Part shown: piece after piece, positions 26,913-33,462 of the stretch
How the letters are laid out: each line of letters begins with the position of its first letter
How positions within the stretch are numbered: position 1 is the first letter of the stretch
From: Actinomadura rupiterrae
GTDB taxonomy: Bacteria; Actinomycetota; Actinomycetes; Streptosporangiales; Streptosporangiaceae
Direction of reading: 5' to 3'
Assembly: GCF_024172125.1 (NCBI RefSeq)
Contig: NZ_JAMZEA010000003.1
Location: forward strand, 806,001-870,000
Length of the DNA: 64,000 nt
Position numbers and translations under genes: made by a program
The notes under the pieces: model-generated
What the model was told of the DNA's origin: nothing
Database searches by the model: none
Seen by the model: the letters and a program-made list of their open reading frames with translations, nothing else

Positions 26913-26937
26913 CATGCCCAGAACTGGGAGACCACGG

Positions 26938-27144
26938 GTGCACATCCTTGGCGACCTGGCGGCTTCGAGCTGGCAGGCGGCGGTCCTTTGGGCGGTGGTG
27001 CGACTCGTTCGCATCGTCCTGGACTACCGCCTTCAGCGAGACAGGATCGGACTTGCGCGCGAGCTGCTTCAGCGCACTCCGAACCGGCTGCTGGTCGACG
27101 TGATCCGCTCGCTCAAGAGCGCGTCGCCTAACAAGCGCCGCTAG
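26938..27144 (+). CDS. Small basic hypothetical protein
   Basis: A 68-residue candidate starting at GTG 26938, after GGGAG at a spacing of 7. The product is helical and basic (LRLVRIVLDYRLQRDRIGLA-like core, ending SLKSASPNKRR), with an amphipathic or weakly hydrophobic N-terminal half. No family recognised. An ATG further upstream lies inside the terminator and is unlikely. Confidence 0.45.
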   Translation: MHILGDLAASSWQAAVLWAVVRLVRIVLDYRLQRDRIGLARELLQRTPNRLLVDVIRSLKSASPNKRR

Positions 27145-27219
27145 GATCACAAAAAGTTGATGACATCCCGAACATTCAACTACTGTCCTTGTGCAGGTTT
27201 AAAACTGCAGGAGCGCAAC

Positions 27220-27510
27220 ATGCCTGACGACAACATCGAGACGTCCGAACAAATGAGGCTCCTAAAGGATCTCCTGACAGGAGATGAGGATCTCCCGCTG
27301 GGGCAATGCCTTGGCTTGCCCAATCTGCCCCCCGGAGACTATTGGGTAGATATCGCAGGAGCATGCGTACTGTGCGACGTCCAACCAGGAACAATTACTG
27401 GCTGGCTCGTCAAAGGGGGACCCGCCAGGCGCCCTTTCCCTAACCCATTCCGACTCATGTATAGGTTGTACTGGAAAAGAAGCGAGATTGATTTGTGGCT
27501 CTCGGATTAG
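27220..27510 (+). CDS. Hypothetical protein with MerR/Xis-like C-terminus
   Basis: A 96-residue protein at ATG 27220 with AGGAG upstream. The N-terminal half is acidic. The C-terminal half (VDIAGACVLCDVQPGTITGW, then RLYWKRSEIDLWLS) has the spacing of a helix-turn-helix plus wing, as in excisionase or MerR-like proteins, with the closing hydrophobic-Trp pattern. Low GC compared with surroundings. It may be a cargo regulator; no target known. Confidence 0.6.
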   Translation: MPDDNIETSEQMRLLKDLLTGDEDLPLGQCLGLPNLPPGDYWVDIAGACVLCDVQPGTITGWLVKGGPARRPFPNPFRLMYRLYWKRSEIDLWLSD

Positions 27511-27597
27511 GCAGTTCAGAAAATGTTCTGCTATCTGAGCGCCCCGACTGGCCCCCCAGTGCGCAATAGCCCTGCCGGGAAACCGTAAACTGGTCGC

Positions 27598-28257
27598 ATG
27601 ATCCGCGCTGTGGTGTTTGATGTCGGTGAAGTCCTGGTGAACGAGACGACTGAGTATGGGACGTGGGCTGACTGGTTGGGGGTGCCGCGTCATACGTTCT
27701 CGGCGGTGTTCGGGGCTGTGATCGCCTCTGGGTTGGACTATCGGGAGACGTTTCAGGTGTTCGCGCCGGGGTTCGATCTGCCCGAGGAGCGGCAGAAGCG
27801 GGCGGATGCTGGGAAGCCGGAGACGTTCGGGGAGTCGGATCTCTACCCGGATGTGCGGCCATCGCTGTCGAAGCTGCGGGATGACGGGCTGTGGGTCGGG
27901 ATCGCTGGGAACCAGACCGTTCGGGCCGGGGGGATCTTGCGGTCGTTGGATCTGCCAGCGGACATGATCGCCACGTCTGATGACTGGGGGGTGTCCAAGC
28001 CGGACACGGGGTTCTTCCGGTGTCTGGTGGATGCTGCGCCGGTTGAGGCGGGCGAGATCTTGTATGTGGGTGACCGGTTGGACAACGACATCCGGCCTGC
28101 GGCTGCGATGGGGATCAAGACGGCGCTGATCCGGCGGGGGCCCTGGGGGATCATTCAGCAGGACGACCCGGAAGCCGACAGCGTTCCGACGATGCGGATT
28201 GATTCGCTGGCTGAGCTTCCGGGCCGGGTGGCTGAGTTCAACGCTGCAACGAGCTGA
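27598..28257 (+). CDS. HAD-superfamily hydrolase-like protein
   Basis: A 219-residue subclass IA HAD protein. Motif I is VVFDVGEVL, so the nucleophile Asp9 is kept but the usual second Asp of DxD is Gly. Motif II is probably GIAGNQTVRAGG, motif III the Lys of VSKPDTGFF, and motif IV GDRLDNDIRPA. Loss of the acid/base Asp usually points away from a classic phosphatase, towards other C-X bond chemistry or a non-catalytic role. It is convergent with the TPR-HTH gene, overlapping by 20 bases. AICE cargo. Confidence 0.8.
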   Translation: MIRAVVFDVGEVLVNETTEYGTWADWLGVPRHTFSAVFGAVIASGLDYRETFQVFAPGFDLPEERQKRADAGKPETFGESDLYPDVRPSLSKLRDDGLWVGIAGNQTVRAGGILRSLDLPADMIATSDDWGVSKPDTGFFRCLVDAAPVEAGEILYVGDRLDNDIRPAAAMGIKTALIRRGPWGIIQQDDPEADSVPTMRIDSLAELPGRVAEFNAATS

Positions 28258-29515
28258 CGGTCGTTTGCCAGTCGTACAGGCGGTCGTCCAGGTGGCGGAC
28301 GGCGTCGCTGTCGGCCCAGGGCTGGAGGGCGCGGCGGACCTGGTTCACGCGGTCCATGCCGGTGGCGTACCAGGTGGCCGAGAGCTGGTCGAGGGCCTGT
28401 TCGGCGTAGGCGGCTGCACCCTCGGGATTGCCTAGCGCGATCTCGACGGCGGCCAGGTCGCCGAGGATGACCGAGCGTTGTTTGGCGTTGGTGTCGGCCA
28501 TGGACTCCAAGACGGCTTGAAGGGTCGCCTTGGCCTGGGCGGGCTGGCCGGCTTTGAGTTGGGTGTCGCCCTTGAAGGACTGCAAGCTGTGCGGCGAGAA
28601 CCAGTTGAACCACTCGGGGGCCGGCGTCTCGCCGCCTTCGGCCAGCATGAGTTCGGCATGGTTGATCAACCGGAGTGCCTCGCGCGGGTGTCCGCATCGG
28701 GTCTCGCACTCGGCCTCGACTGCATCCAGCCATGCCCAGAACTCCGCGGGAGCTGGAGTACGGCGGGCATAGGTGCGGGCCGCGCGCATGCGCTCGGCTG
28801 AGTCCTCGCGGCGGCCGTCCCAACCGGGGATGAACGCGGCGTGCGCGAGGATCGCCGCACCTAGGAGCGAGTCGTTGGCTTCTCCGGCGGCCTGGAGGGC
28901 TCGGACGTAGGTTGCGTCCGCCTCGTCGGGCTGGCGGAGGTCGAAGAACTCAATCCGGCCGACCAGTAGCAGGGCCTCGGCTAGCGCAGTTGCCAGGATT
29001 CGGCGGGGTACGCCGGTGGTCTCGGCGAGTAGGTGGGTTCCAAGCTTGGTGTGCTCCAGCACGGCGGGGTGGAGCTGGGTGGGCTGCACGCTGAAGTAGA
29101 GACGGCGGAGCGCTGCGTTGATCGCGGCGAAATCGGCTCCGACCGTTGGCGGTTGCAAGGCGGCGGAGGTGCTGGGTAGGGGCAACGCTGTGCCGAGGGC
29201 CTGGGGTGTTGGGCTGCTGGGGGATGTTGGGTTGGTTCGGTTCGCGGACGGGTCGGTGCTCTCCCATGGCGGGGTGAAGCCGAGTTGTTCGATCGGCAGT
29301 TGCAGCACGTGAGTCAGTAGGCGCTGGTGGTCGGCTCGGGGCCATGGCGGATTGACCGATTCCCAACGGCGGATCTGGCGTGCGCTCACCTGGATGTGGC
29401 CGAGGTCGAGAAGCGGCGCGGCTCTCGTCATGGCGTCCGCCAGTGCTTGCTGTGAGGCGTACCCGGCGTGCTGCCGAGCGGCCTTGAGACGGGTGTTACC
29501 GACTGGGCGCGGCAC
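28238..29515 (-). CDS. HTH regulator with TPR-like domain
   Basis: A 425-residue protein. Residues about 5-70 hold the helix-turn-helix (ASQQALADAMTRAA and HIQVSARQIRRWES), followed by a variable linker and a long helical repeat region from about 140 to the end (LVGRIEFFDLRQPDEADATY, AILAHAAFIPGWDG, FKGDTQLKAGQPAQAKATLQ). This layout is common in actinomycete quorum- or development-type regulators. GTG at 29515 follows GGAGGTGA. It is divergent from the Cys-rich small protein, with a nested palindrome between them, so local autoregulation is likely. Confidence 0.75.
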   Translation of the reverse strand: MPRPVGNTRLKAARQHAGYASQQALADAMTRAAPLLDLGHIQVSARQIRRWESVNPPWPRADHQRLLTHVLQLPIEQLGFTPPWESTDPSANRTNPTSPSSPTPQALGTALPLPSTSAALQPPTVGADFAAINAALRRLYFSVQPTQLHPAVLEHTKLGTHLLAETTGVPRRILATALAEALLLVGRIEFFDLRQPDEADATYVRALQAAGEANDSLLGAAILAHAAFIPGWDGRREDSAERMRAARTYARRTPAPAEFWAWLDAVEAECETRCGHPREALRLINHAELMLAEGGETPAPEWFNWFSPHSLQSFKGDTQLKAGQPAQAKATLQAVLESMADTNAKQRSVILGDLAAVEIALGNPEGAAAYAEQALDQLSATWYATGMDRVNQVRRALQPWADSDAVRHLDDRLYDWQTTVSSLQR

Positions 29516-29605
29516 CTGAACTCACCTCCGACGCGTGTCCTCTACGCGTCTGACGGTACCGAAAAACGGTCCTTCAACGGACACTCGGGCTTATCTCTCC
29601 GCCTG

Positions 29606-29659
29606 AACGTCCTCAAAGAGTCCTCTATAGGACCCATAGAGGACCTTCATGAGGACGTT
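29606..29659. promoter_or_regulatory. Nested GTCCTC/GAGGAC palindrome
   Basis: Outer arms AACGTCCTCA (29606) and TGAGGACGTT (29650) enclose inner arms GTCCTCTAT and ATAGAGGAC with a 7-base centre. The whole 54 bases is almost symmetric, giving four GTCCTC half-sites. Further half-sites occur at about 29537 and as GTCC-N6-GGAC near 29571. The position between two divergent genes marks it as an operator. Confidence 0.7.
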
Positions 29660-29680
29660 TCTCCGGAGCACTCTTTCAGC

Positions 29681-29854
29681 ATGCGAGATGAGCGGGAAGA
29701 CGGCTCCTGCGCGTACTGCCGGGGGCGCGGCTGGAAGTGGGTTTCGGCGCGGCGCTTCGTCCTCGTCCGGAGTGCGGGGGCTGGGAAGCGGCCGAGGCCG
29801 GAGCGGCGGCCGTGCTCCTGGTGCTCCCCCGAGGGCAAGTCGCGGGCGGCGTGA
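29681..29854 (+). CDS. Small zinc-ribbon-like protein
   Basis: A 57-residue basic protein, starting at ATG 29681, with SCAYCRGRGWKW near the N-terminus (CxxCxGxG, as in DnaJ-type zinc repeats) and PCSWCSPEG near the C-terminus, forming a four-Cys zinc site. The stop overlaps the next ATG (TGATG), so translation is coupled to the following gene. The ribosome site is weak. It is the first gene of the rightward cargo operon. Confidence 0.6.
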   Translation: MRDEREDGSCAYCRGRGWKWVSARRFVLVRSAGAGKRPRPERRPCSWCSPEGKSRAA

Positions 29855-30231
29855 TGAGCGAGCAGCCGTTGAGCGAGGCTGAGGCTTCGGCGTGGGCTCC
29901 GGCGGCGCGGGCGCTGGTGGTGGAGCTGCTCGCGCGTGGTCTGGTGGCGAAGGTACGGGGTCATGGCGCGGTGTGGGCGCGGAACCCGGCCGGGGAGCCT
30001 GCTCCTGACGACCTGGTGGGCGCGGCGATGTCCCCGGGGCTGAGCCAGGAAGTGTGGTGCCGTCCTCGCTGGCCCGAGCGCGACCTTTGGTGGTGGTGGG
30101 CCTGGGCGGGGCCGTCGCGTGAGGATCCGGCGGAGCTGGAGCCGTTGTGTCCGGTGGCCGAGTCGGTGCGGGCGGCGGAGGTTATCGCGCGGGTGTTGGC
30201 GGTGCCGTTCACCGATGCGTCGGTGTCGTGA
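29854..30231 (+). CDS. Hypothetical AICE protein
   Basis: A 125-residue protein, Trp-rich in the middle (EVWCRPRWPERDLWWWWAWA) with helical flanks (ALVVELLARGLVAKVRG and VRAAEVIARVLAV). No family recognised. It overlaps its upstream and downstream neighbours by one or more bases (TGATG at both ends), so it belongs to a coupled four-gene run. Confidence 0.6.
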   Translation: MSEQPLSEAEASAWAPAARALVVELLARGLVAKVRGHGAVWARNPAGEPAPDDLVGAAMSPGLSQEVWCRPRWPERDLWWWWAWAGPSREDPAELEPLCPVAESVRAAEVIARVLAVPFTDASVS

Positions 30232-30578
30232 TGCGTGGCGACTCCCCCAGGCTCAATGGCCCTGGTGGGCTTGCTGACGGACGGGCCGCTGAAACCGCGG
30301 GGCATCTGTCGAGTTCGCGGGGTGGCGGTCGGGTGGAGCTGCCGGCCGGGCTGAACGCGGGGCCGGTCACGCGGGCCATCAAGGCGGAGTTCGGGTGTGT
30401 GGCGGCGGCTTGGTACGGCGAGTACACGTGTTCGTGGTGGGCGTTGGTGCATTCAAGTGAGGGCCTGCGCCTGGTGGAAGCAATCAGTCCTCGGGAGTTG
30501 CGTGATGCGGTGGTTCAGGTGGACGGATGGCCCTGGCCCAAGTCCGGACCGCGGACCGCTGATCCGCAGAGCACCTGA
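30231..30578 (+). CDS. Hypothetical AICE protein
   Basis: A 115-residue protein. The central part (GPVTRAIKAEFGCVAAAWYG and YTCSWWALVHSSEGLRLVEA) looks like a small alpha/beta domain. The N-terminus is Gly/Arg-rich. The ATG overlaps the previous stop. The 3' end overlaps the next candidate gene by 74 bases. Function unknown. Confidence 0.6.
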   Translation: MRGDSPRLNGPGGLADGRAAETAGHLSSSRGGGRVELPAGLNAGPVTRAIKAEFGCVAAAWYGEYTCSWWALVHSSEGLRLVEAISPRELRDAVVQVDGWPWPKSGPRTADPQST

Positions 30579-31044
30579 GCGCGGGAGCCTGTTCGACGCT
30601 CCCTCGATTGGCGACCAGGTCGCCGAGTTGGCGGACGGTGCCGGGTCCCTGCTTCCCGAGCTGGAGGACGCGGCCGGACCTGGCTCTGCGGTGCTGGTGT
30701 CGGCCGGGAGGTTGGCTGACGCGGCGGCCGAGTTGCGGGATGGCACGCTTGCCGGCGTGTCGGTCGCGGACACTGACGCTCTACTGGAAGTGCTGTTCGA
30801 GGCTCTTGATCGGCTCCTTGGGGTGGTGTGGAACGCAGGCCAAGGAACGCAGCGCGCGCATGCCTCGATGGTCGCGACGGGCTCCGTCTGGGACGACACC
30901 GGCGCCGCACGAGCGCGCGCGACGATGGATGCACTGGAAGACGCGACGGTGAACCTGTCGGCCTGTGCCGATGCACTGGCTGCGGCACACATGCTCCTCG
31001 GCCACGCCTCAACCGCGCTCAACCGGATCGACGGCAACGAGTAG
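30505..31044 (+). CDS. Hypothetical helical protein
   Basis: A 179-residue product if the ATG at 30505 is used (GGGAG 7 bases upstream). Downstream of an Arg-rich start it is mostly predicted helix: IGDQVAELADGAGSLLPELE, ADTDALLEVLFEALDRLLGV, DALEDATVNLSACADALAAA. It resembles coiled-coil spacer or antitoxin-like proteins but matches none I know. The start is uncertain because of the long overlap with the previous gene. A gap with an operator follows before the GntR gene. Confidence 0.55.
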   Translation: MRWFRWTDGPGPSPDRGPLIRRAPERGSLFDAPSIGDQVAELADGAGSLLPELEDAAGPGSAVLVSAGRLADAAAELRDGTLAGVSVADTDALLEVLFEALDRLLGVVWNAGQGTQRAHASMVATGSVWDDTGAARARATMDALEDATVNLSACADALAAAHMLLGHASTALNRIDGNE

Positions 31045-31137
31045 TTGCGGTTCGCCCGGCTGGCGGGCTGGCCGGATCGCGCCATGGTCGGGGCGCAACT
31101 CCGGGTGTGACATGGGGAAACGACTCTGGGTACGCTT

Positions 31138-31166
31138 TGCCTACTCGTGTTATCGACAAGTAGGCA
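31138..31166. promoter_or_regulatory. Operator at the korSA-like gene
   Basis: TGCCTACT-N13-AGTAGGCA, a perfect 8-bp inverted repeat ending 7 bases before the GntR start. It encloses ACTCGTGTTATCGA, which recurs (reverse complement ACTCG-N2-TTATCG) at the two sites near 31.92 and 31.98 kb. Confidence 0.75.
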
Positions 31167-31173
31167 GGTCCAG

Positions 31174-31902
31174 ATGTCGGACGACTGGCAGTACCTCCCG
31201 AAGTACCAGCAGATCATGCAAGTACTCCGGGGCCGCATCGCAGACGGCACCTACAGGGTCGGTGACAAGCTGCCGTCCGAGTCGCAACTGATCAAGGAGT
31301 TCGGGACGTCCCGTCCTACAGTGACGCGCGCCCTGAACGACATGCAGCTCCGCGGCGAGGTCGAACGCGTTCACGGGCGCGGCACCTTCGTGAAGGCCGT
31401 CGTCTCGACCGACCCGGACCCCAACCGTCCGGGCCTAGCCGTGCTGGACCGCCATGAGACGGCCGAGACGGTCAAGGTGGTCGAGGTCGGACGGCGTCCC
31501 GCTCCGCCGGAAATCGCGGAGCTGCTGGGGCTGTCGGCAGATGCTCCGGCGTTCCTACGCCGCTACGTCAGCATCTACGACCAGATTCCGAGTGAGCTGG
31601 TGTCCCTGTGGCTGCCGCTGGACATTGCGCGCGCGACAGGCCTGGAAGTGGCCGGCCCCCTGACCGTCCCGGCGCGTGAGCTGCTGTCCTCGGCGCATGA
31701 TGAGCGCCTGGTCCGCATCGATGAACGCTTGTCGGCGCGACGTGCGACCGAGCAAGAGACCGAGATCCTGGAGCTGGACGCCCATGAGCCGGTGCTCGCC
31801 GTCCTGGGCGTCATCCGCGACGCGTCCGGGCGCGGTGTGCTGGCCGTTGACCTCGCCCTTCCCGGCACCCTGCACGAGCTGACGGACACCTTCTCAATCT
31901 GA
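31174..31902 (+). CDS. GntR/HutC-family repressor, KorSA-like
   Basis: A 242-residue regulator. The N-terminal winged helix (PKYQQIMQVLRGRIADGTY, LPSESQLIKEFGTSRPTVTR, VHGRGTFV) is GntR; a UTRA-type effector domain fills the rest (FLRRYVSIYDQIPSELVSLW and TEQETEILELDAHEPVLAVL). In pSAM2, KorSA represses pra and itself and so holds the element integrated. Position immediately before the Pra-like gene and the matching operators in both promoters support the same role here. Confidence 0.85.
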   Translation: MSDDWQYLPKYQQIMQVLRGRIADGTYRVGDKLPSESQLIKEFGTSRPTVTRALNDMQLRGEVERVHGRGTFVKAVVSTDPDPNRPGLAVLDRHETAETVKVVEVGRRPAPPEIAELLGLSADAPAFLRRYVSIYDQIPSELVSLWLPLDIARATGLEVAGPLTVPARELLSSAHDERLVRIDERLSARRATEQETEILELDAHEPVLAVLGVIRDASGRGVLAVDLALPGTLHELTDTFSI

Positions 31903-31918
31903 TGTGATGCACGTCACA

Positions 31919-31999
31919 CGATAAGTCGAGTTAACAGCCTTCCAGATCGCTGCCCCTCGGCGTACTTTCGTAGTGAGCAACTCGATAAGACGAGTTGCT
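31919..31999. promoter_or_regulatory. Paired operators upstream of the pra-like gene
   Basis: CGATAAGTCGAGT at 31919 and AGCAACTCG-ATAAGA-CGAGTTGCT at 31976-31999 (perfect 9-bp arms) both contain the CGATAAG core seen in reverse at 31143. GACAAGTAGG also recurs at 31155 and 32000. This fits control of the pra operon by the adjacent GntR protein. Confidence 0.75.
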
Positions 32000-32043
32000 G
32001 ACAAGTAGGTCGCTCGGTAGAGCGATGCAACGGAGGTGGCGTC

Positions 32044-32463
32044 ATGGCGGTACTGGGACGGATCCCGGTGAACTTCGGAGAGGTGTTCCCGTACGGGGTG
32101 TTCGCGACGGGGGCGGCTGAGCCGCTGGAGAACTTCGAGACCAAGCGGCAGGAGACCGACAAGGAGAACGGTCTGCCGGTCTGGGTGGTGAACGTCTACG
32201 ACGCCGACCCGGAGGCCAAGCACCAGGCTTCGGCGATCAAGGTGAAGATCTCCGCCGAGGTCTGCCCGGTCGTGCCCGAGCCGGTGATGGGGCCGTTCCG
32301 CCCGTGCGAGTTCGAGGGGCTGACGGTGACGCCGTGGCTGGACGACTCGGGCAAGCGACCGAAGATCGCCTACTCGTGGCGGGCGCGCGGTGTGCGGGCT
32401 CCGGCCGGTGCTCCCGGTGGCGTGAAGACCCGTCCGGCTGCGGCGACCAAGGACGCGGCCTGA
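32044..32463 (+). CDS. Pra-like activator of replication, integration and excision
   Basis: A 139-residue protein with family features IPVNFGEVFPYGVFATGAAE, LPVWVVNVYDADPEA and FRPCEFEGLTVTPWL, ending in a basic Ala-rich tail. In pSAM2 Pra switches on the repSA-xis-int genes. GGAGGTGGC precedes the ATG. It starts a run of four genes linked by overlapping stops and starts. Assignment rests on recalled family resemblance and on position. Confidence 0.7.
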   Translation: MAVLGRIPVNFGEVFPYGVFATGAAEPLENFETKRQETDKENGLPVWVVNVYDADPEAKHQASAIKVKISAEVCPVVPEPVMGPFRPCEFEGLTVTPWLDDSGKRPKIAYSWRARGVRAPAGAPGGVKTRPAAATKDAA

Positions 32464-32738
32464 TGGGGGCGGGCAAGGGGCGCATGTCGGCGCTGACGCT
32501 GCCGGTCGATGCCGGGGCGACCTGCGAGTTCCGGGGTTTCCGGGCGCGGACGCCGCTGTTCTCCATCGTCGCGGCGCGGACGCTGGTGACGCTCACGCTC
32601 CCGGAGCGGCTGCGGGCCGAGGACGTGGAGTTCGCCCGGTCGCTGGCCGAGCAGGCACAGCGGTACGCGGTCGAGGTGGAGCGGGCCTACCGGTCCGGCA
32701 ACGGGGCCTCGGGTGCCCGGAAGGGGCGGGCGGCCTGA
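32463..32738 (+). CDS. Small AICE protein
   Basis: A 91-residue basic protein whose ATG overlaps the preceding stop. It contains FSIVAARTLVTLTLPERLRA and a C-terminal helix (FARSLAEQAQRYAVEVERAY). Similar helical ends occur in the next gene (ARELAEAFAAYAAKLEQL), suggesting the two are diverged paralogues. Probably part of the transfer/spread operon; no direct function known. Confidence 0.65.
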   Translation: MGAGKGRMSALTLPVDAGATCEFRGFRARTPLFSIVAARTLVTLTLPERLRAEDVEFARSLAEQAQRYAVEVERAYRSGNGASGARKGRAA

Positions 32739-33067
32739 TGGGTGAGTACTCCTACACCACGATCGCGATCGAGCCGGGCGAGTCCCCCCGGATCGGGGTG
32801 GTCCTGCGCGGCGGTGAGTCGGTGTCGGTGCTGGCCTGTCTCCAGGGCGATGCGGCGCAGGTGGCGGTGACGCAGGAGGGCGTGAGCGTCGCCTTCACCC
32901 CCGCTGACTGGGAGCTGGTCACGGCGGCGGACGTGCACACCGCGCGGGAGTTGGCCGAGGCATTCGCCGCCTACGCGGCCAAGCTCGAACAGCTCCACGC
33001 CGAGCACACCGCCGACTCCGGGTCTGACGACTCCTCCGGCGCGGACACCTCGGAGTGTGCGGCGTGA
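32738..33067 (+). CDS. Small AICE protein, paralogue of the preceding gene
   Basis: A 109-residue protein, ATG overlapping the previous stop. Beta-rich first half (YTTIAIEPGESPRIGVVLRG, SVSVLACLQGDAAQVAV), then a helix (TARELAEAFAAYAAKLEQLH) and an acidic Ser/Asp tail. The shared helix pattern with the upstream product suggests a common origin. Role unknown, expected in conjugation or its control. Confidence 0.65.
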   Translation: MGEYSYTTIAIEPGESPRIGVVLRGGESVSVLACLQGDAAQVAVTQEGVSVAFTPADWELVTAADVHTARELAEAFAAYAAKLEQLHAEHTADSGSDDSSGADTSECAA

Positions 33068-33336
33068 TGGCGCTGGCGCTGCTGGGGCTGGTGCTGATGG
33101 CCGTGGGCGTCATGGGCGCGCTGGCGCTGCTGGGTGAGTGGCTGGAGTCGCGGCGGGCGGTGCGCTGGTGCCACACCATGGGCCGTCACTGCGGTCGGGC
33201 CTCCTGTGAGCCGTGCGCGCTGGCTGCCGAGTCGGCCGAGGCCGCCGCGAAGGTCGGGGCCTGTCCGGTGCTGATCGTCCCGGGCTGGTTCCCCGGGCCG
33301 CCGTTGATCCCGGGCGCGTTCACCCGGGTCACCTGA
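33067..33336 (+). CDS. Small membrane protein, spread-type candidate
   Basis: An 89-residue protein with one N-terminal membrane helix (ALALLGLVLMAVGVMGALAL), then a Cys/His cluster (WCHTMGRHCGRASCEPC) that could bind zinc, and a Pro-rich end. It is translationally coupled to the previous gene. Small membrane proteins at this position between pra and tra are typical Spd (intramycelial spread) candidates in AICEs. Confidence 0.65.
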   Translation: MALALLGLVLMAVGVMGALALLGEWLESRRAVRWCHTMGRHCGRASCEPCALAAESAEAAAKVGACPVLIVPGWFPGPPLIPGAFTRVT

Positions 33337-33363
33337 ACTAGCGAGTTCGCGCGAGGTGAGGGC

Positions 33364-33398
33364 GGGGCGGCGTGAAGCTGCAACCTTCCCGCCGCCCC
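33364..33398. terminator. Hairpin between the spd-type and tra genes
   Basis: Stem GGGGCGGCG / CGCCGCCCC (9 bp) with a 17-base loop in the 126-base gap. It is followed by TTCCCC, so it may be a weak terminator that reduces tra expression. Confidence 0.45.
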
Positions 33399-33462
33399 TT
33401 CCCCTCTCGCTCGCTTCCTCTACCTGCGCAAAGTCCACGAATCCCGAAGGGGTGACCTCATC

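Noticed and set aside
26709..27150. Minus-strand frames antisense to the 26938-27144 gene
   Set aside because: They run through two T-tailed terminators and have no ribosome site or family resemblance.
33337..33462. Riboswitch or clt transfer locus before traSA
   Set aside because: Only one plain hairpin is visible; I find no recognisable riboswitch core and no array of 8-bp TraB-type recognition repeats.
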